This document shows positions 33,560 to 44,551 of a DNA stretch of 64,000 bases, in pieces. Both the position numbers and the translations under genes were made by a program. This stretch comes from Trichostrongylus colubriformis. Lineage: Eukaryota; Nematoda; Chromadorea; Rhabditida; Trichostrongylidae. The notes beneath the pieces were generated by a model. That model saw only the letters and a program-made list of their open reading frames with translations, ran no database searches and was not told where the DNA came from. The stretch spans positions 12,135,501 through 12,199,500 of the forward strand of contig OZ022256.1 in assembly GCA_963978905.1 (NCBI GenBank), in the 5' to 3' direction. The stretch's first letter is position 1. Every line of letters starts with the position of its first letter.

Positions 33560-33721
33560 CATAGATTTTACATTTGTGCTGAGGGGTAGTCCATTTACAG
33601 CCATCTTTACAAAGGTCCATTATAGCAATAGGTATCGATCTACATGCAATAAGCTCTACAGAATGTAAGCTTCTGCAATTATGTCCATCCACTGGTGTGG
33701 CCCATCTCACTGCCCGGCCCT
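33560..33721 (-). CDS. Possible cysteine-rich exon on the minus strand, unrecognised
   Basis: After a strong acceptor (TTTCTTACAG, ending at 33,722) the minus strand is open and encodes RAVRWATPVDGHNCRSLHSV, then LCKDGCKWTTPQHKCK. A GTAAAA donor-like site follows KCK. The spacing of cysteines does not match a family I know. The open frame continues into the 73 bp tandem repeat, which is unlikely to be coding. Confidence 0.25.
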
Positions 33722-33899
33722 CTGTAAGAAAACCGACAATTACGACCTATAGCACATGATGCTGCAGTTTTTCAACCTCTGCGACTGTAATCATTCAATG
33801 AGATCCCATTACCTGTGCAGCTCTTTGCATAGAGATCTATGATTTCGATCGATGTCGACCAATAGGACTTCATTGAAGTTCTGCAACAGCTTCACCTAT

Positions 33900-35610
33900 T
33901 GGTGTGGCTTGCTGATGATTTTCCAGGATTTCATCTTTCATGACGGTACTCACTGAGTCTATGGTCCATAAGACGTTTGCAGCCTTTCGCAAAAACCGAT
34001 ACTTTCAGCCAATATCCTGATGACGGCCCGTCTACCGTGATCAGTTGACATTATTTTTGTCACTCTAGCAGCATCGAATTACTCCCGCTCTCTACGGCAC
34101 TTTAGACCGCTCCGGGCGATGTTATATTTCTTATGAGTGAGCACGATATTGGTGATTGCACGTTGCGCCCATTGTAGGCGGGCCTCCACCTACCTCAATA
34201 ATGTGCAACACCGCCTAGACAGCACTAATCTCCATCGATTTTTTTCGCAGTTTCTGGGCTGCACCTGAGACAACTTATAAACGCTCGTTAAGCACCACCT
34301 ACTTGGAGCGTGTTCCGCCTACTGAAGGCGTGTATTCTTCATCTACTACATACACCCTTCACTCATTTTGGCCTACCTTATCGCTACTCCTGGCTCTTTT
34401 GGAACGAATTACAGCGAAGGGGCCGGTAGGTCTCTTCAGCAGTCACAAACTCCCTTGACTCATTTTGGCCCACCTCATCCCGACTCCTGGGCTCTCTTGG
34501 AACGAATTATAGAATTTTGCATTTGGACACCGAACATTGTAACGCACGCCCCTCCCTCAGGGGACGGAGTCTGACATGGTCCATGTGCTACCTGTTCATC
34601 TCTTAGCAAAACCTATCCAACCCTAACATGACCTGACTTCCCCCGCTTGTTTTTCAGGCAGTATAGAATTTCGCTTGGGACAGACAGACAACTTAACAGA
34701 CACAACAACTACTGGTTTGTATATAGGTTATGTTATTTCGACTCATGGGCTCCTTGGAAAGAATTATAGAATTTTGCATCTGAACACGGAATATTTTAAC
34801 GCAGGCCTCGTCCATAGTGTCCACAGTGAGCGGAGTCTGACATAGTCTGGTAAAGTAGTGTGCAGTAACGACACCCTCTGCACAAAAACCGATATTTCCG
34901 ATCAATATCAATCGGTGGTGCATGATGTTATAGGATTTCAACTGTCCATAAGCCGTTTCCAGCCTTCGGCACAAACACTGATATTTTCAATCAACATCGT
35001 AGCGAAGGCTCCGCCTAACGTGATCATTTGGCATTATTTTTGCCACTTCGGCTGTCACATTTTGGTTTTCACCCCGTCCCTGGACAGCTCTAGAGAAGAA
35101 TATGATGTTCCTTGAGTGAACACGATTTCGGTTGCTTGCACCGCCCACTGTGGGTGGGTCTTCCCTCACTTCAAATATACTGGAAACAGCTCAGATCTCG
35201 CTGATCTCCAGCGGTTTTTCCTCAGTCTCTAGACTGCTCTGGAGCTGGGTTATGAACAGTTGCAGTAAGCACCGGCCGCTTGCAGCACGCTCCGCCCGTT
35301 GAAGGTGGGCTTCCCTTAACTGCTACATATACTCCGATCTCATCTTGGTTCACCTTCTCCCGCTGCCCGTGGAAGTTTGAGATGAAAGAATTTTAGCGTT
35401 GATCTGAAGATAATGCAGCGAACGCCCCGCCTACTGCGGGCGGAGTCAGGCTTGCCCATGTCCGCTCTGATCATCTTGGCCATGCCCACCCAATCCGAAC
35501 TTGACCTGACCTCCCCACCTGTGTTACTGGTAAAACGGAGAATCGAACGGACAGACAATAGTACACACACCAAACTCCTTGTTTATTTATAGGTTATGCT
35601 TCTGCAAAGT
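33900..35610. repeat. Two diverged direct repeats, about 0.85 kb each
   Basis: Copy one (about 33,900-34,735) and copy two (about 34,735-35,610) share, in order, AAAACCGATA-type strings, CACGAT-TTGGTGATTGCAC, a GATTTTTTTCGCAG block, CTACATATAC, GGCGGAGTC, and an end rich in GACAGACA followed by TATAGGTTATG. The end motif resembles 3' termini of non-LTR or SINE repeats, but no coding remains. Confidence 0.55.
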
Positions 35611-35671
35611 AGGAATTGAGGAGCTTTAACCTGCTGGTTACGCGGAATGGACGACACTCGTTCGTAATGTA

Positions 35672-36570
35672 TTAGGTTGTAAGGAAAGTTCTGGCCGCTT
35701 TTTCGCGTTCACAGGATAAATTTAAACATCAGAGCGCGTCAACATGAATCAGCTGACATATTGTGCTCGTTAGATAGACAAAAAGTTGCTCTTTCAGAAT
35801 ATATGTTTTATTTGGAATGCCACAAGGTTTTCGAATTATTAGGGAAATTTTAAAGTGCTGCGAAAATGGCACTTTTAAGATGGCTTCACCTTAGGAGTTC
35901 TTGCTTAGCCGAGTCCCAGCGAAGAGGACCACAAATGTGAATACTGCAAGAGGAGGGGGTGAGGCATTGGATGGAACACTTTGTCTCTGGTTTCAGAAGT
36001 GCAGAAATGAGAACGAGCTGCTTGGATTGTCAGTTGATCAAATCGCTTTAACTAAAACGGCAGAAGGCGATGAGCGTCCATATTTGCAGGGGATATCCAC
36101 AAGTATTGGCCCTCAACAAGCAACCTTAGTTGACCACCTCAAGTGGCCTTGATTTGGAAAAATCCAAAAAAATAGGTGCCGCGGGACCTCTCACGGCAGT
36201 CATGCGCAAGCGCATTTTTCACAAATCCTATTCCACTAAATGAAGCAAATGCGGGGTAAGGCCCTTACTCGTCTATCATGTTCATCAGACCTAGCGCTAA
36301 CTATGCCCCACTTTCCAAAACATCTGGCCAGCTCTTTCAGCAGCAGTGTGTTTAGAAAGAGTGGCGATTTGGAGTCGACTTTTTTTTATTTCGCGCAATA
36401 AAAATCATCAGCCCTTTATCAAATTGAGATATGTAGGTATGCATAGTGTTGCCAAGAATGTAGCGAATCTAATGGTGCTCATTCTGTGAGAAAAGATGCA
36501 CTCTGAGCCGAGTTATGATCTCTCGAAGTTGAAATTTCAAAAACCGGCCAAAACTTTCCTTACAACCTAA
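35672..36570 (+). mobile_element. Mariner-type transposon relic (899 bp)
   Basis: The termini TTAGGTTGTAAGGAAAGTT and its inverse AACTTTCCTTACAACCTAA are followed by TA on each side (35,670-35,671 and 36,571-36,572). A segmental copy of the flanks at 36,846-36,990 shows the empty site with a single TA (CGTCCGTAATGTAGATGGAA). The interior is too short and too broken for a full 340-residue transposase. A frame at 35,901-36,152 may be part of it but has no clear motif. Confidence 0.85.
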
Positions 36571-36845
36571 TAGATGGAACTAACAGTTCTGGACAGCCAC
36601 GAACCTCGGTGGGGCAAAACCGTTCTTCACTTGGGCACATCACATGTCAGGAGCAGGCATCGTCGGCATCGAGGAGGTCTTCCGAATACGGGTCGCGCAT
36701 GGGTAAGATCAACAGAGAGCCCCACATATCAGTTGATCACGTCTATATGGCGGTAGGTGGCAGAGATCATGTGGCTGGGGACTCGCAGAAATGTACGAAC
36801 TGAAAAGCATTTTAGAGCTGTATTCTGCAAAAGTACATAATAATA

Positions 36846-36990
36846 AGTTGGAATTGAGGAGCTCCAACCTCCTGATTACGCGGAATGGGCGACACTCGTC
36901 CGTAATGTAGATGGAACTAACAGTACTGGACAGCCACGAACCTCGGTGGGGCAAAACCGTTCATCACTTGGGCGTCACATGTCAGGAGCA
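36846..36990 (+). repeat. Copy of the mariner-flanking DNA (empty site)
   Basis: It matches 35,600-35,671 joined directly to 36,571-36,680 (GGAATTGAGGAGCT … GGACAGCCACGAACCTCGGT) with few differences. Confidence 0.85.
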
Positions 36991-37077
36991 GACATCGTCG
37001 GCTTCAAATAAGTGGTTCAGAGCGGAATTACAAGGAAGAGAGTTTCTAATGCTGTGTACATATCAAATCGAATAAGA

Positions 37078-39011
37078 GTTTTGGCGCATCACCGTAAAGT
37101 TAAATATACGCATCGATCGAGAAAATGAGCGCATCTGCGCATCCGCGATTTGTGAGAATTGGCGGATCGGCGCATTCGCGATTTGGGAATTTAGGCGCGC
37201 CACGTCACTCTTGTAACCGCGATCAGTTGAACGCGGTGCGTGCCAACGTGCGGCTTTCGATATCGGCTTTCGATAAGATATGCAAAATTACGAAAAGGAA
37301 ATAGGAGAAAAAGAAATCAAAGGCACGTTGACACGCGCCGCGTTCAACTGACCGCGGTTGCTAGAGTGACGTGACATGCCAAAAATTCCAAATCGCGGAT
37401 GCGCCGATGCGCCAAAGCTCTTTTTCAATTTGTTATGCCATACCCAACTAAATGAGAATTTTGGCGCATTGGCGTAAAGTTAAATATACGTATCGATCGA
37501 GAAAATGAGCACATTTGCGCATCTGCGATTAGAGAGAATTGGCGCGTTTGCGTAAAGGATAAGATACGTATTAATCGGAAGGTGAAAGTATTGGCGCATC
37601 CGCGATTTAGGATATTTGCCATAACAGATATCGGCTTTCGATAAGATATGGAAAATCACGAAATGGGAAGCGAAGAAAAAGAAGCCAACCGCACGTTGAC
37701 ACGCGCCGCGTTCAACTGACCGCGGTTGCTAGAGTGACGTGACATGCCAAAAATTCCAAATCGCGGATGCGCCGATGCGCCAAAGCTCTTTTTCAATTTG
37801 TTATGCCATACCCAACTAAATGAGAATTTTGGCGCATTGGCGTAAAGTTAAATATACGTATCGATCGAGAAAATGAGCACATTTGCGCATCTGCGATTAG
37901 AGAGAATTGGCGCGTTTGCGTAAAGGATAAGATACGATAAGATACGTATTAATCGGAAGGTGAAAGTATTGGCGCATCCGCGATTTAGGATATTTGCCAT
38001 AACAGATATCGGCTTTCGATAAGATATGGAAAATCACGAAATGGGAAGCGAAGAAAAAGAAGCCAACCGCACGTTGACACGCGCCGCGTTCAACTGACCG
38101 CGGTTGCTAGAGTGACGTGGCATGCCAAAAATTCCAAATCGCGGATGCGCCGATGCGCTAAAACTCTCATTCAGTTTGGTATGCCATACCCAACTAAATG
38201 AAAGTTTTGGCGCATTGGCGTAAAGTTAAATATACGCATCGATCGAGAAAATGAGCGCATCTGCGCATCCGCGATTTGTGAGAATTGGCGGATCGGCGCA
38301 TTCGCGATTTGGGAATTTAGGCGCGCCACGTCACTCTTGTAACCGCGATCAGTTGAACGCGGTGCGTGCCAACGTGCGGCTTTCGATATCGGCTTTCGAT
38401 AAGATATGCAAAATTACGAAAAGGAAATAGGAGAAAAAGAAATCAAAGGCACGTTGACACGCGCCGCGTTCAACTGACCGCGGTTGCTAGAGTGACGTGG
38501 CATGCCAAAAATTCCAAATCGCGGATGCGCCGATGCGCTAAAACTCTCATTCAGTTTGGTATGCCATACCCAACTAAATGAGAGTTTTGGCGCATTGGCG
38601 TAAAGTTAAATATACGTATCGATCGAGAAAATGAGCACATTTGCGCATCTGCGATTAGAGAGAATTGGCGCGTTTGCGTAAAGGATAAAATACGTATTAA
38701 TCGGAAGGTGAAAGTATTGGCGCATCCGCGATTTTGGATATTTGCCACAACAGATATCGGCTTTCGATAAGATATGGAAAATCCGAAATGGAAAGAGGAG
38801 AAAAATAAATCAACCGCACGTTGGCAAGCGCCGCGTTCAACTGACCGCGGTTGCTAGAGTGACGTGGCATGCCAAAAATTCCAAATCGCGGATGCGCCGA
38901 TGCGCTAAAACTCTCATTCAATTTGGTATGCCATACCCAACTAAATGAGAGTTTTGGCGCATTGGCGTAAAGTTAAATATATGTATCGATCGAGAAAATG
39001 AGCACATTTGG
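37078..39011. repeat. Satellite-like tandem array, 367-381 bp units, about 5.1 copies
   Basis: Units begin GTTTTGGCGCAT or ATTTTGGCGCAT at about 37,078, 37,459, 37,827, 38,205, 38,585 and 38,952. Two types occur in the order A-B-B-A-B. Type A contains GAGCGCATCTGCGCATCCGC, and type B contains GCACATTTGCGCATCTGCGA. Within units, CACGTCACTC…GCGGT and its inverse (ACCGCGGTTGCTAGAGTGAC) show that the unit derives from a palindromic element. Frames reported inside are artefacts. Confidence 0.9.
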
Positions 39012-39162
39012 GTGCTACTGGAGTTGGGGGGGGGCCAGCGCACTGTGCTCTGCGTCTCTAACGCAGGGATAAAGCGCAGAGAAGCCATAGCGCTAGCCGA
39101 ATCGGCTTCGAATACTGCATAGAAACGATTCTAATGAAGCAAATTCGTGCTTTTTTTCCATC

Positions 39163-39362
39163 NNNNNNNNNNNNNNNNNNNNNNNNNNNNNNNNNNNNNN
39201 NNNNNNNNNNNNNNNNNNNNNNNNNNNNNNNNNNNNNNNNNNNNNNNNNNNNNNNNNNNNNNNNNNNNNNNNNNNNNNNNNNNNNNNNNNNNNNNNNNNN
39301 NNNNNNNNNNNNNNNNNNNNNNNNNNNNNNNNNNNNNNNNNNNNNNNNNNNNNNNNNNNNNN
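39163..39362. other. Assembly gap of 200 N
   Basis: A run of exactly 200 undetermined bases. The left flank is the end of the satellite plus about 150 bases. The right flank starts inside one arm of a foldback repeat, so the missing length is unknown. Confidence 1.
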
Positions 39363-40325
39363 GTGCAAATTTTCAGCCAAATCGAGTTTTTGGCCCAACT
39401 TCGGAAAAGTGGGGGTGCCGAGGGGATAAGTAGTAGTTTTCGAATTTTTTTCTACAAAAAATCATGCAACCTGAACAAAGGTAATCTAGACATATTTATT
39501 ACAGATGCTTATGACAAATATGGACGTAACAGGCGTCAAATAAGGGCATTTTCCCGGCAAGGGTCAACGTCTTCTCCTTCGTTGAATGGGCTGCAAGCCA
39601 ATAGCCCATAAACATTTCCGAAATTCGGTCAAGTTCTCGAATTGGCTAAAAGCTTGTACAGTGGGGTAGTTTGGTCCCATGAAAAGGAAAATGGATCTGA
39701 TTTTGCGCGAAAACGTCTGGCTCGCGCGCCATAGACTTCCGAACGTACCTTGCAATAGACCAGTTATTAATGAAACGCTCCGTAACTCCGCTCCCTGGCC
39801 ATTCAAAATCAATTGTGTACGTTTCTATGTAGTTTTAAACGGGGATCTCAATTCTGCCCTCCAAATCTGCTAAACGAGCCTGGGAGTGGAGTTATGGAGC
39901 TTTTTCTGAACAAATAATACTATTACGCGGTAAGTTCGGGAGCCCATAGCGCGCGAGCCAGTCGCTCTCGTGCAGAACCAGTGTGTTTTTCGTGTTCAGG
40001 GAATGAAATTATCCTAAGAGGAAGTTTTTAGCCAGTTTGAGAACTTGACCAAATTTCGGAAAAATTCGTGATCTATTGGCTGGCAAGCCCATTCAACGAA
40101 GGAGAAGTCGTTGACTCTTGCCGGGAAAATGCCCTTATTTGACGCCTGTTACGTACGTTTTTGTCAAGAGCATCTGTAATAGTTATGTCAGATTACCTCT
40201 GTTCAGGTTGCATAATTTTTTGTAGAAAAAAATTTAAGAAATTCAAAAACTACTACTTACCCCCTCGGCACCCCCACTTTTCCGAAGTTGGGCCAAAAAC
40301 TCGATTTGGCTGAAAATTTGCACAG
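39363..40325. repeat. Foldback repeat of the Tc5-related family, at the gap edge
   Basis: GTGCAAATTTTCAGCCAAAT at 39,363 pairs with ATTTGGCTGAAAATTTGCAC ending at 40,322. The arms extend about 400 bases inward to a centre near 39,840. Motifs shared with 20.3-20.9 and 54.1-54.7 kb include TGGCTCGCGCGCCATAGACT and AATAATACTATTACGCGG. The left terminus is lost in the gap. A related end segment lies at 40,930-41,080. Confidence 0.7.
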
Positions 40326-40566
40326 AGGGGTAATTCGAGCCCCTGAACACGAATATCATAGTCATTTTACGCAACAACGCCAAATTCCTCATAATCGCAG
40401 AACAATAGGGTAAAAAATATGGGCAGAATGTCCAATTATGCAGGAAAGAACCAATAACATATTACTCATTAGGGGGGGGGGGGGGCACGGGATGCTTTAA
40501 TGAAGCGTAAAAGCGTTTTGCAAGCGTTTAGAAAACACTGAAAGCAAGAGCAAAACTAGCAAATGC

Positions 40567-40633
40567 ATTAAGGATTCGAACCCTCATGCCACAAATTGTA
40601 GCCCGTCTCACTACCAGCTGCTCCATCTGACCA
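40567..40633 (-). other. tRNA-like sequence (tRNA pseudogene or SINE head)
   Basis: On the minus strand, TGGAGCAGCTGGTAG (A box) and GGGTTCGAATCC (B box) are well placed. The stems of a full cloverleaf are imperfect. It directly abuts the target duplication of the MITE at 40,643. Confidence 0.45.
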
Positions 40634-40642
40634 CTCACAGCG

Positions 40643-40883
40643 GGGTGGGGTCCACGAGGTCGAATTTCCGCGCGGCCGCGCGCGATGAGCGGCACGGAGG
40701 GTGCGAGTGCCAGTGGCAGAGCATGGCAGCCTTCGAGCGAGGCAGTGTGGCATGAGTGGAAAGCGCAGACGTGACGCAGTCACGCTCGGCCGGGCGGCCA
40801 AGAGCAATCGATACGGCGAGTCGCACGGGGGCGCCGCGAGTGAAACGCCGCGAAGCGGAAATTCGACCTCGTGGACCCCACCC
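40643..40883. mobile_element. 241 bp MITE with 9 bp target duplication (Mutator-like)
   Basis: The ends GGGTGGGGTCCACGAGGTCG and CGACCTCGTGGACCCCACCC are perfect inverted repeats of about 29 bp. The flanks are CTCACAGCG at 40,634-40,642 and 40,884-40,892. Read in reverse, its interior resembles the 287 bp unit of the array at 61.7-63.2 kb (CATGCCACACTGCCTC, GCCACTGG-ACTCGCACC). Confidence 0.85.
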
Positions 40884-41086
40884 CTCACAGCGTGTTTTCT
40901 CGAGTCATATATGACCAGCACCTGCGCTTTGCGCCGTATCTTTCAGGACTTTCAGGCCTCCGTAACTTCCTTTTCAGAATCGTTTAGCAGATTTGGAGGG
41001 CAGATTTGAGATCCCCGTTCGAAACTACATAGGAGGATATACAACTCATCTTGAATGGCCACGGTGACCCGGGAGCCGTTCCCGGA

Positions 41087-41505
41087 GAAATTTTAGTATG
41101 TTGTACTTGGAGACACTGCATACTAAATATACTATCTTGGCGCTCGACGGTGTAAGTTACGTGGTTAAATGCAATTTTTTGTTTTCGGAGTGCCATCCCT
41201 ATGCCGTCCCGCGGTGCCGCTGACATCAAAAGTCGTGGTCTCTCTACAAAATATTGATGTTCTCCGAGGCTTGCTCGTTTTGTTTTTGTGAAGAAAGCCG
41301 TTTTTTTTTGATCAAGCCTTTTTCTTTTTTTGGGTAGCCTTGTAGTAAATTCTTGTGAAAACCATGAAAAGAGTCAGCGGCACTCAAGTAGAGGGAAATG
41401 TTGACAATAGGTTCAGGCACCACATATTAAAACTTTCTCAAATTTGGTTAAGTTGAAAAAAGTTATGACAAAAAGTGTTTGGCCGAATACTTTTGAGCGC
41501 TACTG
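41087..41505. mobile_element. Tc1-like element terminus (fragment)
   Basis: The right end reads TTTGGCCGAATACTTTTGAG then CGCTACTG before TA (41,506-41,507). This is a typical Tc1-family terminus (inverse CAGTAGCGCTCAAAAGTATT). The left terminus is not seen and the interior has no intact transposase, so this is a truncated copy. The left boundary is a guess. Confidence 0.55.
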
Positions 41506-41837
41506 TATGTTGTAAGGGACCATGTCTGGTAAACTGTAGGGTGCCTTAACATGTATTACACTATCGTAAGCTAGAGGAAGCGCACGTCCTCGCTGCATAA
41601 AACTGAAGGGGAGAAAGTGGAGCGTGGGTGAAATAAGTTCCCCCGCGCGAGGAAGAGGGTTTCGCATTACGTTAGAAATGTGCACTCACCCCGAAACTAA
41701 CTCCTTGGGTTAATACAGAAACTGCAAAGATTCGGTATAAAATTGACGTCGTTACTCTCCTTACAATTAGCTCTAGAAGAGATACATTTACTTTTCATGT
41801 CTGTGGTAAGTTATCTATACACCAAGCATGTGATAGC

Positions 41838-41966
41838 GTCTTCATACTCTGCGGCGGCAGGGCGCGGCTACGTTCACGGGCAGCGAGGCAGAGTGACACA
41901 GGAGGAGACGCAGAAACAACGCAGCCACACTCTGCCGCCGGCGCTGCAGGGTATGAAGGTGGTCTA
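41838..41966. repeat. GC-rich palindromic MITE, family P, copy 4
   Basis: TTCATACTCTGCGGCGGCAG at the left and CTGCCGCCGGCGCTGCAGGG then TATGAA at the right form an inverted pair. Confidence 0.6.
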
Positions 41967-42216
41967 AAACCACTGTGCAACACTGAGCAATGTCTCCTCC
42001 TTCTGACATGTCGAAAACTTAACATGCTTTGTCACATATGATACTATTGAATCTCTGTACCTGTGCCTCATGTGTTATAAGACATTTTTCAGAATCTGAT
42101 GCTGATCAAATCCACTTAGGCTTTGGCTGCATATCAGCTTCCCGAAACCTCCAAAAAAACGGAAGGGGTAAATCTGGCAGATTGTGTAATATGAAAGTAA
42201 GGATGCTCAGCTATTA

Positions 42217-42475
42217 GTTACAACGACCCGTAACACAGTATCATGATCGTGGCGAGAGCCGGCGGGTTCGAATCTTGGCGTAGTGCCAAAAGACCACAGT
42301 CTCCCATTTTTCCCTCATTATTTTGTAATCGCAGGTTTGTTTTCGAGTTAATGGGCTGCACGTCTTTTTCACTCGGGGCACTCACTAACTCGCTGAGGCC
42401 TTTTGGCACTGCGCCAAGATTCGAACTTCCTAACTTTCGCCACAGTCATCATTCTGTGTTATGGGTCGTTGTAAC
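42217..42475. repeat. Inverted-repeat element with B-box-like sequence in each arm
   Basis: AGTTACAACGACCCGTAACA at 42,219 pairs with TGTTATGGGTCGTTGTAACT ending 42,475. Each arm contains GTTCGAATCTTGGCG, close to a tRNA B box plus flank. The loop is about 100 bases. No gene is visible. Confidence 0.7.
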
Positions 42476-42633
42476 TAGAGCGCGCTATCAGATTGACGCC
42501 GTCGCCGGCGTCGGTTACGCAAAGTATGAACAAGGCCTAAGTAACAAATAGGTCCTACGAAGAGCACAGCCCTGCCAAAGTCATTCTGAACGCTTTCGGT
42601 GATTCGAATTAGACCAATCTGGAAGGTTAGGTC

Positions 42634-42808
42634 GCGGTCATACTTTGCGATGCCGGCGGCAGGGCGTCGCTGCGTATCACTTCGTCTCTGCCTATGCTAC
42701 TCTGCCTCGTTGCCTGTCATCTCTGCACTTCCCCCGTGCCACTCTCTCTCTCTCTGCCTGTGAACGCAGACACGCCCTGCCGGCGGTGAGTATGACCGCG
42801 GCCTTAGT
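42634..42808. repeat. GC-rich palindromic MITE, family P, copy 5
   Basis: GGTCATACTTTGCGATGCCG … GACACGCCCTGCCGGCGGTG … GTATGACCGCGGCC. It has a short CT run inside (CTCTCTCTCTCTC). Confidence 0.6.
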
Positions 42809-42926
42809 GACTTTCTTCTTACAATGTTTATACGAACTACTGTGCCAAGATTTTGTATCAAAGGACTAGAGACTATTCGTAGAACATAGGCGACAGAGGA
42901 TATGAGATCAATCGTTACAAAGTGTA

Positions 42927-43391
42927 CAAAGGCACACCATGCGATAATCAAATTAGTGGCTTACTCTATTGGGACAAGTAGGCCCTTGGATAAGCGTCCA
43001 GGCTCCACTTTTGTTGCAACTGCACAGTGCACCCTCACTGTATTGTGCCGGCCCGAACATAGTCAAGCCACGCTCACTCAACCAAATCACACCTGGCTTC
43101 AGGTGAACAAATCTCCATCGTGAAGCTCACGTGAAAAGGAAACTTGCGATAAAGGAAGATAGTTTACTGAAACAGCCATTTCGATAATAAAAGCAGCATC
43201 CACATTGGAAATTCGTTCGTCTAGGGCCAGTTATGGTTTAGGTGGGTAGGCGTGGCTTGTTCAAGCGGGCACAACACCATAAGGGTGCACAAAGCAGCCG
43301 CAACGAAGGTGTAGGCTGGGAAGTTATCCAAGGACCTACTTATCCCAAGGAGGTGAGCCACTATTCTGATATCACGTGGTGGCTTCCAAAG
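42927..43391. repeat. Foldback MITE, family K, copy 1
   Basis: The arms (AAAGGCACACCATGCGATAA at the left; TATCACGTGGTGGCTTCC at the right) are about 190 bp. They share GCTCCACTTTTGTTGC / GCAACGAAGGTGTAGGC. Other copies are at 45,742-46,217 and 57,632-57,962, and an end fragment lies at 31,855-31,890. Confidence 0.65.
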
Positions 43392-43679
43392 GCAGTAATA
43401 GGGGCGTCTTTGATACTGGTTGATGACTTTCTCTACGAAAGCAGATACGATATTTAACAAACAGGTCACGTAATTTCAATCGATACGGCAGTAACGGTAG
43501 GATAGGTATCCTTCTACTATCATAGCCACTACTCTTGCGGTTGTTTAGCAAAGTCCTTGAGTCTAGAGGGCGTACCTCTACTAAAAAGGCGGAAGCTACT
43601 GAAAACGATGACTCCTTGAAATTTAAGAACCGGGAACTGCGTCACATGTAGCCCTCCCCCAGTTTTCATTATGACACAC

Positions 43680-44095
43680 TTTAGGAATTTCCCCTTATCC
43701 ACACTGTCAGTACCCCAGTCTTTGAAGACACCGCGAGAGGTAGATTTGGCAAATTGAAAAATATGAAAGTAGAGCTGCTCAGCAGTGTAACAAGAGAGAA
43801 ATAATGAAGTAGAACGGCAAAAACCCCAAGAAATAGGAAACCGAAAATCCCCTTCCTCTTCGCGCCCCTCTGCGTCAATAGCCGGGGACTGATTTCAGAC
43901 GGGCGAGCGGCTAAATCAGCCGGCCACGAACGCTGCCCGTCCTCGCCGACACCTCGCCCGGCTGATAAAATGCAGAACGACACAGACCGTGCTGCGGGAT
44001 CGTTATACGACCCTATTCGATGCTATTTCAATGCGAAATTCGCTGCGAATGACCTCTCCTGGAGTGGGAGGTTTGTTTTGAAAACGTAATTCAAG
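43680..44095. repeat. Dispersed repeat family G, copy 2 (reverse orientation)
   Basis: It matches 46,395-46,830 as reverse complement (AGATTTGGCAAATTGAAAAA, ATCAGCCGGCCACGA, GGAGGTTTGTTTTGAAAACG). Confidence 0.55.
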
Positions 44096-44123
44096 GTATC
44101 GCTTTCTCCTTACCCCTGCCGGT

Positions 44124-44462
44124 GCCTTTAAAGACAGCATTAGGGATAATATGGTTAATGGAAAATTCCCAAAAGAATTCACTCACATGAGACTATGGGC
44201 GTGAGAAGATTATTCATGGCGAAATCCCCGTCGAAAAGCGCACCCCCGAGTGACGGCTAGCGGATAGGACCTGACACTTTTGATAAGTCCATCCCGTCTC
44301 CTAGGGTCGACTTTACCGAAGAATGACTGAGGTGTAGAGTAATATGCGTTATAGCAGAATGATACCTAGCGTTAAGCTTTCGTGGTGAAAACGTCCACCG
44401 GTCGGTATCAAAGACTGGAATGAATGATGCAACCAAATTACCCCTAACGCTGCCTTTAACGT
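44124..44462. mobile_element. MITE-like element with TTAAAG termini, most intact copy
   Basis: It starts CCTTTAAAGACAGCATTAGGGA and ends with the inverse of TTAAAGGCAGCGTTAGGGGT. It is about 335 bp with no coding region. Confidence 0.65.
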
Positions 44463-44551
44463 AAACAATGTGAGTTCACCCCGTTGATCGAAACGATCGA
44501 ATTGATGGAGCTCCCAAAACAGTTTAGGTTATTTAGCTATCACACCTTCTG

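Noticed and set aside
37425..38948. Repeated 65-74 codon frames
   Set aside because: They recur with the satellite period and have no splice or domain support.
39093..39611. Open frames spanning the N run
   Set aside because: They are created by unknown bases and carry no information.
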